From Rhodobacter sp. (GTDB lineage: Bacteria > Pseudomonadota > Alphaproteobacteria > Rhodobacterales > Rhodobacteraceae), in the NCBI GenBank assembly GCA_020637555.1, contig JACKKF010000013.1, positions 391,001-455,000 of the forward strand: DNA of 64,000 nt, written 5' to 3'. Position numbers and translations under genes: made by a program. The notes below the pieces were generated by a model, which saw only the letters and a list, made by a program, of their open reading frames with translations, did no database searches and had not been told where the DNA came from. Numbering within the stretch: position 1 is the stretch's first letter; every line of letters begins with the position of its first letter. This document shows positions 48,211-57,550 of this stretch, piece after piece.

Positions 48211-49137
48211 TCACCCGCCGACCTGGGCTATCACCAGCGGCACGGTCAGCACACTGAACAGGGTGGAAATCAGGATCGCCGCCGAAACCCGCGCGACCGC
48301 CACCCCGTAATGCTGCGCCAGGATATAGACGTTGCCGGCCACCGGCAGGGCGGCGGCGCTGACCAGAACCCCGGTCGCATAGGGTTCGACATGGAAGATC
48401 CACACCGCCGCGCCGCCCACCGCCAGCGGATGCAACACCAGTTTCGCGACGCTGAGCCAACCCGCGACTGTCAGTCGCTCGGCGCGCTTGGTGGTCAGGC
48501 TGGCGCCGATGGCAAACAGGGCGCCGGGCGTGGCGGCGGCACCCAGAAGCGTGGTGGTCGCGGTCACCGGGCCGGGCAGTGCCAGGCCGGTGGCCGACCA
48601 CGCCAGCCCCGCGGCCATCGCCACGACCATCGGATTGCGCGCCAGCCCCAGCCCGATGACCCGGGGCAGGGCCGGGGTCAGGCGCCCTTCGCGTGCCAGG
48701 GTGATGATGACGGTCAACAGGCTGGAAAAGACGATCAGGTCGATCGACAGCACCAGCAGAACCGTGCGCGCCGCCGGATCGCCCAGTAGCAGCACCAGCA
48801 TGGGCACGCCCAGAAAGCCGGTGTTGCCGATGATGGCGGTGTGGGCCTCCATCACGGCCTCGGTCAGGGGGCGCAAGCGGACAAAGGCCACGGCCAGCGC
48901 GATCAGATAGACCACCGCGCAGCCCCACAGATAGGCCGCCGCCGCGCGCGGTTCAAAGATCTCGGACAGGGACATGCTGGCGGAAAAACCGAACAGCATC
49001 GCGGACAGGGCAAAATAGAACACGAACCTGGTCAGCCAGGCCGTGGCCTCGGGCGGGAAAAATCCGACCTTGCCGGCGCCGTATCCCAGCCCGATGACCG
49101 CAAAGAAAGGCAGGGTTTGCAGAAAGACCGCCAGCAT
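48211..49137 (-). CDS. AEC-family (auxin efflux carrier-like) transporter
   Basis: A 308-residue inner-membrane permease with about ten hydrophobic segments, starting LAVFLQTLPFFAVIGLGY and with NTGFLGVPM in the middle, as in bacterial AEC proteins (malonate/malate-type exporters). Start ATG 49137 begins the conserved N-terminus but lacks a clear ribosome site; ATG 49194 is possible. It is divergent from the acyl-CoA synthetase. Confidence 0.87.
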   Translation of the reverse strand: MLAVFLQTLPFFAVIGLGYGAGKVGFFPPEATAWLTRFVFYFALSAMLFGFSASMSLSEIFEPRAAAAYLWGCAVVYLIALAVAFVRLRPLTEAVMEAHTAIIGNTGFLGVPMLVLLLGDPAARTVLLVLSIDLIVFSSLLTVIITLAREGRLTPALPRVIGLGLARNPMVVAMAAGLAWSATGLALPGPVTATTTLLGAAATPGALFAIGASLTTKRAERLTVAGWLSVAKLVLHPLAVGGAAVWIFHVEPYATGVLVSAAALPVAGNVYILAQHYGVAVARVSAAILISTLFSVLTVPLVIAQVGG

Positions 49138-49267
49138 GGGGCCGAGGTAGCACAGGGCTGCCTTTCTCGCCAGTGGCAGGCGACGCCACGGCATTGATTG
49201 AAACGCCTTCACAAAACCGCCATCTTGAGGGCGAGGGGCGCGGTTTTTCGCGCCAGGGAGGATGACA

Positions 49268-51163
49268 ATGACGCGCCAATTCGCCACCGCTGCCGACGCC
49301 GCCGCCATCCAGGCCGAAATGCCCTGGGCTGACCGGGATGTCCCGGTCACCGTCTATGACCGCATCGTGCGCACCCGCGCGCTGCATGGCAAGGGCAAGG
49401 CGTTCTCGTTCCAGCTGTTCGCCGAGGACGGCGCGCACGCGGAAACCCTGACCTGGGCCGAGTTCCTGGCGCGGGTGACGCAGGCCGCCAACTTCTTCCG
49501 CTCGCTGGGTGTGGGCGAGGGGGATACCGTTGCCTATGTGCTGCCGACGATCAACGAAACCGCCATCACCCTGTTCGGTGCGATGACGGCGGGGATCGTC
49601 AATCCGATCAACCCGCTGCTGGAACCCGAAAAGATCGCCGGCATCCTGCGCGAGACGAATGCAAAGGTCGTGGTCACGCTGCGCGCCTTTCCCAAGACCG
49701 ATGTCGCGCAGAAGGTCGCCGAGGCCGTGGCCAACGCCCCCAATGTCAAGCATGTGGTCGAGGTGGATCTCAATCACTACATGACCGGCGTGAAGAAGAT
49801 GCTGGTGCCGCTGATCCGTCCGAAGAACCCGGTGCGGCACACGGCGAAGATCTGGCCCTTCTACCGTGAACTGCAAAAGCAGCCCGATCAGCGGCTGACC
49901 TTCGACCAGACGCAAGCGGACCGGGTCTGCGCCTATTTCCACACCGGCGGCACCACCGGCCTGCCCAAGGTGGCGCAGCACAAGGCCTCGGGCCTGATGT
50001 ATAACGGCTGGCTGGGGGCGGAACTGCTGCTCAGCGAAGAGGACACCATCCTCTGCCCGCTGCCGCTGTTCCACGTCTTTGCCGCCTATCCCGTGGTCAT
50101 GGCGGCGGTGACGGCGGGCGCGCATGTGGTCATGCCGACGCCGCAGGGCTATCGCGGCGATCATGTCTTTGACAATTTCTGGAAGCTGGTGGAACGCTGG
50201 CGCGCCAGTTTCATCATCACCGTGCCGACCGCGCTGTCGGCCCTGATGCAGCGCCCGGTGAATGCCGACATCTCCACGCTGAAAAGCGGGTTCTCGGGGT
50301 CGGCGGCGCTGCCGGTCGAACTGTTCAAACGGTTCGAACAGGCGACCGGCGTTGCCATCGTCGAAGGGTATGGACTGACCGAGGCGACCTGTCTGGTGTC
50401 GGCAAATCCGGTTACGGGGCAGAAAAAGATCGGCTCTGTCGGCATTCCGTTTCCGTATACCGACGTAAAGATCGCCCATTGCGCGGCCGATGGTTCCATT
50501 ACAAGGGAATGCGCGGTGGACGAGGTGGGCGAGATCTGCGTCGCCAACCCGGGCGTCTGGGCGGGTCATACCTATACCGAGGCGGCGAAGAACAAGGGGC
50601 TCTATGCCAACGGCACGCATCTGCGAACCGGCGATCTGGGGCGGATCGACGCCGACGGGTATCTGTGGATCACCGGCCGGGCCAAGGACCTGATCATCCG
50701 GGGCGGCCACAACATCGACCCCGCCATGATCGAGGAGGCGATGCTGGCCCATCCCGCCGTGGCCTTTGCCGGCGCCATCGGTCAGCCCGACGCCTCGGCG
50801 GGGGAACTGCCCTGCGTCTACGTCGAACTGGTCGCGGGCAGGACCGTCACCACGCGCGAACTGATCGACCACGCGGCCGAGCGCATCCCGGAACGCGCGG
50901 CCGTGCCCAAGTGGATCGAGGTCCTGCCCGAATTGCCCAAGACCGCCGTGGGCAAGGTGTTCAAGCCCGATCTGCGGCGCATGGCCATCACCCGGGTGTT
51001 CGACGCCGCATTCAAGGAGGCGGGGCTGTCCGCCCATGTCGCCGGCGTGATCGAGGACAAGAAACGCGGGTTGGTGGCACAGATCGCGCGCGATGGCGCA
51101 GTGGACGAGGGCAAGCTGCGCGACATGCTGGGCCAGTATACGGTCGCCTGGGATCTGGTCTGA
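49268..51163 (+). CDS. AMP-dependent acyl-CoA synthetase
   Basis: A 631-residue adenylate-forming ligase. FHTGGTTGLPKV (P-loop), EGYGLTEAT, RTGDLGRIDADGYLWITGR, and C-terminal lysine in KTAVGKVFKPD are intact. It activates a carboxylic acid to an acyl-CoA; the acid is unknown. Start ATG 49268 has aggagg six bases before; ATG 49262 is too near the site. Followed after 54 bp by the CobW gene. Confidence 0.91.
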   Translation: MTRQFATAADAAAIQAEMPWADRDVPVTVYDRIVRTRALHGKGKAFSFQLFAEDGAHAETLTWAEFLARVTQAANFFRSLGVGEGDTVAYVLPTINETAITLFGAMTAGIVNPINPLLEPEKIAGILRETNAKVVVTLRAFPKTDVAQKVAEAVANAPNVKHVVEVDLNHYMTGVKKMLVPLIRPKNPVRHTAKIWPFYRELQKQPDQRLTFDQTQADRVCAYFHTGGTTGLPKVAQHKASGLMYNGWLGAELLLSEEDTILCPLPLFHVFAAYPVVMAAVTAGAHVVMPTPQGYRGDHVFDNFWKLVERWRASFIITVPTALSALMQRPVNADISTLKSGFSGSAALPVELFKRFEQATGVAIVEGYGLTEATCLVSANPVTGQKKIGSVGIPFPYTDVKIAHCAADGSITRECAVDEVGEICVANPGVWAGHTYTEAAKNKGLYANGTHLRTGDLGRIDADGYLWITGRAKDLIIRGGHNIDPAMIEEAMLAHPAVAFAGAIGQPDASAGELPCVYVELVAGRTVTTRELIDHAAERIPERAAVPKWIEVLPELPKTAVGKVFKPDLRRMAITRVFDAAFKEAGLSAHVAGVIEDKKRGLVAQIARDGAVDEGKLRDMLGQYTVAWDLV

Positions 51164-51217
51164 GTTGCCAATCCCCGCGCGGGGCCTTAGCTCTGCCCTC
51201 AGACAGGAGGCCCCGCC

Positions 51218-52318
51218 ATGCCCGCACCCATTCCCGTAACGCTGCTGACCGGCTTTCTCGGCTCGGGCAAAACGACGCTGTTGAACGCGCTGTTGAAAGA
51301 TCCCGGGATGGAGCGCGCGGCGGTCGTCATCAACGAGTTCGGCGAAATCGGGCTGGATCATGATCTGATCGAAAGCTCGACCGAGACGATGGTGCTGATG
51401 GCTTCGGGCTGTCTGTGCTGCACCGTGCGCGGCGATCTGGCGGAAACGCTGAACGATCTGCGCCAGCGTCGTGACGCGGGCGAGATCGCCTTTGACCGTG
51501 TGGTGATCGAAACGACCGGCATCGCCGACCCGGCACCCATCGTGCAGACCTTGGTCATGGATGGCGATCTGTCCTATGATTTCGCGCTGGACGGCGTGGT
51601 GGTGACGGCCGATGCCGCGACCGGGGCGCAGACCCTGGACAAGCAGTTCGAAGCCGTGCAGCAGGTGGCGATGGCCGACCGGATCGTGCTGACAAAGACC
51701 GATCTTGTCACGCCCGCGCAGCTGGCCGCGTTTGAAAGGCGTCTGGCCGCGATCAACCCGGGCGCGCCGCGTCACCGGGCCGATCACGGGCGGATCGACC
51801 CGGCACTGCTGTTCGGTCTGGCGCCGCGCCCTGACAGCAGTCAGGCCCAGGCGCTGGCCTGGGTGGCCGCGCAACCGAAAAAGGCCAGCCTGCCGCCCCT
51901 GAGCGGGTTGAAGCAGACCCAACCGGCCGGCATGGGGCAAAGCTATGGGTTGTTCGCGTCGGGCGGCACAACCGGCGTGCGGCCCTCGCATGACGGGCGC
52001 GTGACCTCGCAGTCGATCGAGATCGCGAAACCCATTTCGCCCATCGTCTTTGACCTGTGGCTGGAAAGCCTGATGAATTCGGCCGCCGCCGACATTCTGC
52101 GGTTGAAGGGCGTGGTGCATGTCGAGGGCATGAAGCATCCCTTTGCCCTGCACGGCGTTCAGCACATCTTTCACCCGCCGGTGCCCTTGAGCCATTGGCC
52201 CGAGGGCGACAAGACCAGCCGCATCGTGGTCATCGGCCGCGATCTGCCGCCCGGGTATCTTGAGGACAGCCTTGGCTTCCTGCGGTCGGCGCCACCCGTG
52301 ACCGAGCACAAGCTGTAA
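51218..52318 (+). CDS. CobW-family (COG0523) metal-handling GTPase
   Basis: A 366-residue G3E GTPase. Walker [11 protein letters not shown], metal site [22 protein letters not shown], and the guanine motif TKTD are present; the CobW_C domain follows with [13 protein letters not shown]. These proteins deliver zinc or other metals to client proteins or assist cobalamin synthesis. No Zur-type box or cobalamin gene is seen nearby, so the client is unknown. Confidence 0.91.
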   Translation: MPAPIPVTLLTGFLGSGKTTLLNALLKDPGMERAAVVINEFGEIGLDHDLIESSTETMVLMASGCLCCTVRGDLAETLNDLRQRRDAGEIAFDRVVIETTGIADPAPIVQTLVMDGDLSYDFALDGVVVTADAATGAQTLDKQFEAVQQVAMADRIVLTKTDLVTPAQLAAFERRLAAINPGAPRHRADHGRIDPALLFGLAPRPDSSQAQALAWVAAQPKKASLPPLSGLKQTQPAGMGQSYGLFASGGTTGVRPSHDGRVTSQSIEIAKPISPIVFDLWLESLMNSAAADILRLKGVVHVEGMKHPFALHGVQHIFHPPVPLSHWPEGDKTSRIVVIGRDLPPGYLEDSLGFLRSAPPVTEHKL

Positions 52319-52321
52319 CGC

Positions 52322-52351
52322 AAAAGGCCCCGGATCGCTCCGGGGCCTTTG
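52322..52351. terminator. Bidirectional terminator between CobW gene and sdhB
   Basis: A perfect 11-bp stem aaaggccccgg / ccggggccttt, loop ATCGCT, flanked by A- and T-tracts; immediately after the CobW stop and 19 bp from the sdhB stop on the other strand. Confidence 0.8.
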
Positions 52352-52369
52352 GTTTGCGGGGTTGCGGGG

Positions 52370-53149
52370 TCACACCACCCGTTCGACCATCATCTTCTTG
52401 ATCTCGGCGATGGCTTTCGCCGGGTTCAGTCCCTTGGGGCAGGTCGAGGCGCAGTTCATGATCGTGTGGCAGCGATACAGTTTGAACGGATCGTGCAGAT
52501 CGTCCAGACGTTCGCCCGTGGTCTCATCGCGCGAATCGATGATCCAGCGGTAAGCGTGCAGCAGCGCGGCCGGGCCCAGATAGCGGTCGGCGTTCCACCA
52601 GTAGCTGGGGCACGAGGTCGAGCAGCACGCGCACATGACGCATTCGTAAAGCCTGTCCAGTTTGGCGCGGTCCTCGACCGACTGCTTCCATTCCTTGGCG
52701 GGGGTGTTCGATTTCGTTTCCAGCCACGGCATGATCGATTCATGCTGGGCGTAGAAATGCGTGAGGTCCGGCACCAGATCCTTGACCACGGGCATGTGCG
52801 GCAGCGGATAGATCTTCACGTCGCCCTTGATCTCGTCCATGCCGAAGATGCAGGCCAGCGTGTTGCGCCCGTCGATGTTCATCGCGCAGGAACCGCAGAT
52901 CCCCTCGCGGCAGGACCGGCGGAAGGTCAGCGTCGGGTCGATCTCGTTCTTGATCTTGATCAGCGCGTCCAGAACCATCGGCCCGCAGGTGTCCATATCG
53001 ACGAAATAGGTATCGACACGGGGGTTTTCGCCGTCGTCGGGCGACCAGCGGTAGATGCGGAAGGTGCGGGTGTTCTTCGCGCCCTCGGGCTTTGGCCAGG
53101 TCTTGCCGGTGCGGATCTTCGAGTTCTTCGGCAGAGTGAGTTGAACCAT
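52370..53149 (-). CDS. sdhB: Succinate dehydrogenase iron-sulfur subunit
   Basis: A 259-residue electron-transfer subunit of complex II. The 2Fe-2S cluster ([11 protein letters not shown], then C), the 4Fe-4S cluster ([13 protein letters not shown]) and 3Fe-4S motif ([11 protein letters not shown]) are intact. Last gene of sdhCDAB, 13 bp after sdhA. Confidence 0.96.
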   Translation of the reverse strand: MVQLTLPKNSKIRTGKTWPKPEGAKNTRTFRIYRWSPDDGENPRVDTYFVDMDTCGPMVLDALIKIKNEIDPTLTFRRSCREGICGSCAMNIDGRNTLACIFGMDEIKGDVKIYPLPHMPVVKDLVPDLTHFYAQHESIMPWLETKSNTPAKEWKQSVEDRAKLDRLYECVMCACCSTSCPSYWWNADRYLGPAALLHAYRWIIDSRDETTGERLDDLHDPFKLYRCHTIMNCASTCPKGLNPAKAIAEIKKMMVERVV

Positions 53150-53162
53150 CTCCGTGCGCTCC

Positions 53163-54969
53163 TCAGTAAACCCGCGCCTTGGGCGCGATCTTTTTCAGCG
53201 AGATGCCGCCGTCCGCTTCGCTGGTCAGCGGATCGAGGACCACGGGACGATAATCGAGCCGCACATCCGCGCCTTCGACCCAGGCGAGCGTATGCTTGCG
53301 CCAGTTGGCATCGTCACGGTTCGGATAATCCTCGTGCGCATGGGCGCCACGCGATTCCTTGCGGGCCTCGGCGCCGACGATTGTCGCCATGGCGCAGGGC
53401 ATCAGGTTTTCCAGCTCCAGCGTTTCCATGAGATCGCTGTTCCAGATCATCGAGCGGTCGGTGACCTTGATGTCGGACAGCTTGCCGGCGACGGCCTTCA
53501 TCTTTTCAACGCCTTCGGCCAGGGTCTTGTCGGTGCGGAACACCGCCGCATCGGCCTGCATGGTTTTCTGCATCTCGAGCCGCAGTTCCGCGGTCCCGGT
53601 GCCACCCGAGGCATGGCGCAGCCGGTCGAACCGGTCCAGCGCCGCATCGACAGCGGCCTGCGGCGTTTCGCGGTTGGGTGCGTTGGGGTCGATGGTCTGG
53701 CCCGCGCGGATCGCCGCGGCGCGACCGAACACCACGAGGTCGATCAACGAGTTGGACCCCAGCCGGTTCGCGCCGTGGACCGACGCACAGGCGGCCTCGC
53801 CCACGGCCATCAGGCCCGGCGCGGTGCGGGTCGGGTTCTCGCTGTCGGCGTTCAGCACCTCGCCCCAGTAGTTCGTCGGAATGCCGCCCATGTTGTAGTG
53901 CACGGTCGGCAGAACCGGGATCGGTTCCTTGGTCACGTCCACGCCGGCAAAGATGCGGGCGGATTCGGAAATCCCCGGCAGGCGCAGGTGCAGCGTTTCG
54001 GGCGGCAGGTGGTTCAGGTGCAGGTGGATATGATCCTTGTGCGCCCCGACACCGCGGCCTTCGCGGATCTCCATGGTCATGCAGCGGCTGACCACATCGC
54101 GCGAGGCCAGGTCCTTGTAGGTCGGGGCATAGCGTTCCATGAACCGCTCGCCCTCGGAGTTGGTCAGATAGCCGCCTTCGCCGCGCGCGCCCTCGGTGAT
54201 GAGACAACCGGCGCCATAGATCCCGGTGGGGTGGAACTGCACGAACTCCATATCCTGCAGCGGCAGGCCGGCGCGGGCGATCATCCCGTTGCCGTCGCCG
54301 GTGCAGGTATGGGCCGAGGTGGCGCTGAAATAGGCGCGGCCATAGCCGCCGGTCGCCAGCACCACCGTCTTGGCGTTGAACTGATGCAGCGTGCCGTCAT
54401 CCAGTTTCCAGGCCAGCACGCCGGTGCATTCGCCGTCATCCGTCATCAGAAGGTCGGTGGCGAAATATTCGATATAGAACTGCGCCTTTTCCTTCAGCGA
54501 GCGGCCGTAAAGCGTGCAGGGATGGCGTGCCCGGTGCGGTCGGCCGCGGCGCAGGTGCGCGTTGCACGGGCGGGCCTTCGCCGAATTCGGTGGTGTGGCC
54601 GCCGAACGGGCGCTGATAGATCTTGCCCTCTTCGGTGCGGCTGAAGGGCACGCCATAGTGTTCCAGCTCATAGACAGCGGCGGGCGCGGAACGCGCCAGA
54701 TATTCCATCGCGTCGGTGTCGCCCAGCCAGTCCGAGCCCTTGACGGTGTCATACATGTGCCACTGCCAGCTGTCGGGGCCCATGTTGCCCAGCTGGCGGC
54801 GATGCCGCCCTGCGCCGCGACGGTATGCGAGCGGGTCGGGAACACCTTTGGTGATGCAGGCGGTTTTCAGGCCCTGTTCGGCCATGCCCAGCGTTGCGCG
54901 AAGACCCGCGCCGCCAGCCCCGACCACGACCACGTCATAGGTGTGTTGTTCGATTTGATAAGCAGACAT
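53163..54969 (-). CDS. sdhA: Succinate dehydrogenase flavoprotein subunit, reading frame broken near the N-terminus
   Basis: The catalytic FAD subunit of complex II, about 600 residues when intact. The start [20 protein letters not shown] (ATG 54969) and the remainder after about 54510 are normal (FAD site, [38 protein letters not shown]). Between them the frame changes: +1 in an AAA run near 54847, -1 near 54792, +2 near 54558, then +1 and -2 near 54516-54522. As written no single frame encodes the protein. Local sequence error is likeliest because dnaK and sdhD show the same pattern. Confidence 0.9.
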
Positions 54970-54980
54970 TCGGTCGGTCC

Positions 54981-55360
54981 TCAGGCGCGGAACAGGATGG
55001 TGGCGACGGCCAGATGATGCCGCTGACGGCCAGCGTTGCGCTGAACAGCTTGGTCAGGATCACCAGCACCAGCCGCGCGCCGCCTGCGAGGTAATCCTCG
55101 ATCACCACCTGCATCCCGATGGCAAAGTGCCAGCAGGCGACGGCGATGAACAGGATGGCGGTGACGGCGTTGCCGAACTGGCCATAGGTCGCGACCAGCG
55201 CCTCATGACCGCCACCCAGGGCGCGGCCAAAGGGGATCAGGAACAGGATCGTCAGCGGCACCAGCGCGATCGAGGTCAGGCGCTGCATCCAGAAATGATG
55301 CACGCCCTCATTGGCGCGGCCCAGCCCGGCGACGGCGTTATAGTCGGTCTTGTAGCTCAT
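54981..55360 (-). CDS. sdhD: Succinate dehydrogenase membrane anchor subunit SdhD, frameshift near the C-terminus
   Basis: Hydrophobic anchor of complex [22 protein letters not shown] opens a ~126-residue protein with three membrane segments. After SGII a base appears missing near 55012, so the open frame runs on to 54935 and into sdhA instead of ending ...AVATILFRA at 54981. Order sdhC-sdhD-sdhA-sdhB on the minus strand is standard. Confidence 0.88.
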
Positions 55361-55371
55361 GGCGCCCTCCG

Positions 55372-55755
55372 TCAGACCAGCAACAGGGTGAGACCGGTCA
55401 GCACCACCGAGGCGCCGATCACATACCAGTTCGACCTTGCCACCGTCGGCAGGTCGAACCCTTTGCCCAGATCAAAGAAGAAGTGGCGGATCCCGTTGGC
55501 GAAGTGGAACCACAGGGCCCAGAGCGAGCCGACCAGCACCAGCAGGCCGAACCACGAGGTCAGCAGCGCGTCGGCCACCGCGAAATAGTCGGGCGAATAG
55601 GCACCGGCGACGAACCACCAGACCACCAGGATGCCGCCGGCCATCATGCCGACGCCGGTGATCCGGGTCATGATCGAAATCTTCGCGACCAGCGGCAGGC
55701 GATAGATTTGCAGGTGCGGGGATAGCGGCCGGTTGCCCCGGTTCACGTCAGCCAT
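55372..55755 (-). CDS. sdhC: Succinate dehydrogenase cytochrome b556 subunit SdhC
   Basis: A 127-residue anchor with RPLSPHLQIYRLPL and the heme-ligand region near FHFANGIRHFFFD (family His). First gene of the sdh operon; 11 bp upstream of sdhD. Start ATG 55755 begins the conserved MADVNRGNRP; the longer frame upstream overlaps the promoter gap. Confidence 0.94.
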   Translation of the reverse strand: MADVNRGNRPLSPHLQIYRLPLVAKISIMTRITGVGMMAGGILVVWWFVAGAYSPDYFAVADALLTSWFGLLVLVGSLWALWFHFANGIRHFFFDLGKGFDLPTVARSNWYVIGASVVLTGLTLLLV

Positions 55756-55909
55756 GATTGGGTCCCTCTCTCTTGGCGCGCCCGGCCCCGGGAACGAACC
55801 TCCGAGGTCGGCTGGCTTGCCGTTTGCATAGCGCATTTTTCCGGCAAGTCACGCGCCCAATCGTGAAAAACCCCGCGAGCAGGGCGGGATTCGGGCGAAA
55901 AACCGCGAA

Positions 55910-55940
55910 TGTGATCACGCATTCTGGCGCTGTGATCACA
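55910..55940. promoter_or_regulatory. Twin TGTGATCAC repeats upstream of sdhC
   Basis: The palindrome tgtgatcac occurs at 55910-55918 and tgtgatcaca at 55931-55940, exactly 21 bp (two helical turns) apart, 155-185 bp upstream of sdhC. This is the form of a cooperative operator. The regulator is unknown. Confidence 0.5.
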
Positions 55941-56254
55941 TGATTGCGGTATCGGTCCGTCGCCCGGTTCGCCCGCGGTCACCCGGGCCACGGCACCTGC
56001 CGCGGGGCAAATCGCGGGGTCTCGCGCGGGGCGCGCATCGTGCAGAGCAGACAGAATCGCAGGCGCCTTGAGGGCCGATCAGTCGGCTTGCGGTTGTGAG
56101 GTCGAGGGGAAGCGCAAAATGCAGGATAACGCGAAAATGAGCGAAAAACTGCCGTGAATGCCTGCTTCTGCGCCGAATTTCCGCATTTCCGCGACCTGCC
56201 GTTGCAGTCCTGCCGCAATCAGGTTCTATTATCGACAGAAATCAGATGGCGGCG

Positions 56255-56284
56255 TTGACACTTTTGCCGGGTCGATGGCACTAA
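56255..56284 (+). promoter_or_regulatory. Candidate sigma-70 promoter of outer-membrane protein gene
   Basis: ttgaca (56255-56260) with a weak -10 (gcacta or cactaa, 56278-56284) about 60 bp before the ATG at 56346. The -35 is perfect. Confidence 0.4.
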
Positions 56285-56345
56285 GGTCGCGCAAATGCGA
56301 GCATCGGTCGCACAGGTGGCCAGTTACTGACAGGAAGACAGGCTT

Positions 56346-57062
56346 ATGAAAAACATTTTCCTTGCATCCGCGGCGGCGATTGCGTTGGGCGCGCCCGCGG
56401 CGACGGCCCAGACGATCGGCATGGCGGCTATCCCCTCGGGCTTCGGTGTCGCGGGCAACGTCGTTGCGCTCGGCTTCTCGGCCACCTACAGCCAGCAGCT
56501 GCGCGGCGTCGCGCCGAACCAGACGCATTTCGATGCGGCGACCTCGGCGACCTTCGGCTTCGGCAACCCGGTCTCGGGCGTGGGCGTGGAACTGGGTGTC
56601 AACCTCACCTCGTTCCGCCGCTTTGGTCAGTCGGGCCACCTGTCTCTCGGCGTCCACCACATGTGGCAAGCCGGTCAGGGCGCGTTCTCGGCCGCGCTGC
56701 GTGCGTCGTATCTGGGCGCCTGGGGCGACATCAAGACCTACAACCCCGCCTACTCGCTGACCGGCTCGTGGATCGGTGGCGTCGGGTCGCGCCTGGCAAT
56801 GTTCACGGTCGGTGTCGGCACCGGCTGGGGCCAGCTGGGGTCTGACCGCACCACCCGCGGCGCTGTCGGCTTCGCGGTCGGCCTGAACGAACAATGGTCG
56901 GCCAACATCGGCTATGTGGGTCAGGAATCGGTGATCGGTGCGATCTGGAACCCGCCGGCGCTGAACGGTGCCTCGATCGCCTTCTCGATCCGCAATATCG
57001 AGGATTCGGGCAACGCGTCCTTCGGCATCGACGTGGGCCGTGCTTTCGCGCTGATGCGCTGA
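56346..57062 (+). CDS. Outer-membrane-like beta-barrel protein
   Basis: A 238-residue protein with a cleaved signal peptide (IFLASAAAIALGAPAATA) and a mature part of alternating hydrophobic/Gly strands ending in aromatic/hydrophobic residues (FALMR), consistent with an outer-membrane barrel. No family recognised. An isolated gene in a long intergenic setting suggests its own regulation. Confidence 0.7.
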   Translation: MKNIFLASAAAIALGAPAATAQTIGMAAIPSGFGVAGNVVALGFSATYSQQLRGVAPNQTHFDAATSATFGFGNPVSGVGVELGVNLTSFRRFGQSGHLSLGVHHMWQAGQGAFSAALRASYLGAWGDIKTYNPAYSLTGSWIGGVGSRLAMFTVGVGTGWGQLGSDRTTRGAVGFAVGLNEQWSANIGYVGQESVIGAIWNPPALNGASIAFSIRNIEDSGNASFGIDVGRAFALMR

Positions 57063-57265
57063 TGTGACCTGGCGGAGGCGATCACGATCGCCTTCGCAGC
57101 CGCTCTTGGCCGCACGGTCAGTATCGGGAACCCGGCAGCGCGGAAGCGCATGACACGATCAGGGTTCCGGTGTAGAATTCGGTCAACGAGCCGAAGAGCG
57201 GGACAGAGTTCTCCATCGCCGCGAAAGCGGCATAGACGCCACTTTTCATGTTACGAGGTATCGCC

Positions 57266-57478
57266 ATGAAGACCCTTCTTCTCTCTGCCGCGGTCGCGCT
57301 TGCCACGGCATCCGCCGCTTTCGCCGCTTCGGGCCCCGGTTCGCCCTCGCCGACCCCGCCTGGAACGTCGCCGGTGCCGTCTGTTTCGTTCAACAACACC
57401 CCGGGCTCCTTTCTCACCGTGACTTTGCTGAACAATGGGACCTGGCAGGTCAACATCACCAACTTGAATGCCAACTGA
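57266..57478 (+). CDS. Tiny secreted hypothetical protein
   Basis: A 70-residue product with a clean signal peptide (LLLSAAVALATASAAFA). The mature 48 residues start with a Pro/Ser/Thr-rich stretch (GPGSPSPTPPGTSPVPS) and end with a beta-prone NNGTWQVNITNLNAN. GAGG lies seven bases before the ATG; an overlapping minus-strand frame is rejected. A terminator follows. Confidence 0.65.
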   Translation: MKTLLLSAAVALATASAAFAASGPGSPSPTPPGTSPVPSVSFNNTPGSFLTVTLLNNGTWQVNITNLNAN

Positions 57479-57506
57479 CTGAGACCACCCTGGTCACAGG
57501 ACATCA

Positions 57507-57540
57507 GGCAGGCGGTCCCATGGGCCGCCTGTTTGCTTTT
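57507..57540 (+). terminator. Intrinsic terminator after small secreted protein
   Basis: Stem ggcaggcgg / ccgcctg with interior CCC-GGG pairs, followed by TTTGCTTTT, 29 bp after the stop and just before the convergent hydratase. Confidence 0.7.
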
Positions 57541-57550
57541 GCCGCGGGTG

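Larger units (their letters stand above)
55756..56345. other. 590-bp divergent intergenic region
   Basis: No gene is convincing here. It holds the twin TGTGATCAC repeats upstream of sdhC, an inverted repeat tgcga-n7-tcgca (56296-56312) and a candidate sigma-70 promoter for the outer-membrane protein. The short frames seen on the minus strand have biased composition and no ribosome site. Confidence 0.6.

Noticed and set aside
48953..52309. 1118-codon minus-strand frame across the acyl-CoA synthetase and CobW genes
   Set aside because: Antisense to two confidently identified genes; no domain in the translation.
55743..55991. 82-codon frame upstream of sdhC
   Set aside because: Overlaps the sdhC start and the twin repeats, with biased composition; better explained as regulatory DNA.
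57118..57504. 128-codon minus-strand frame over the small secreted gene
   Set aside because: No ribosome site or domain; the plus-strand frame has a textbook signal peptide and terminator.
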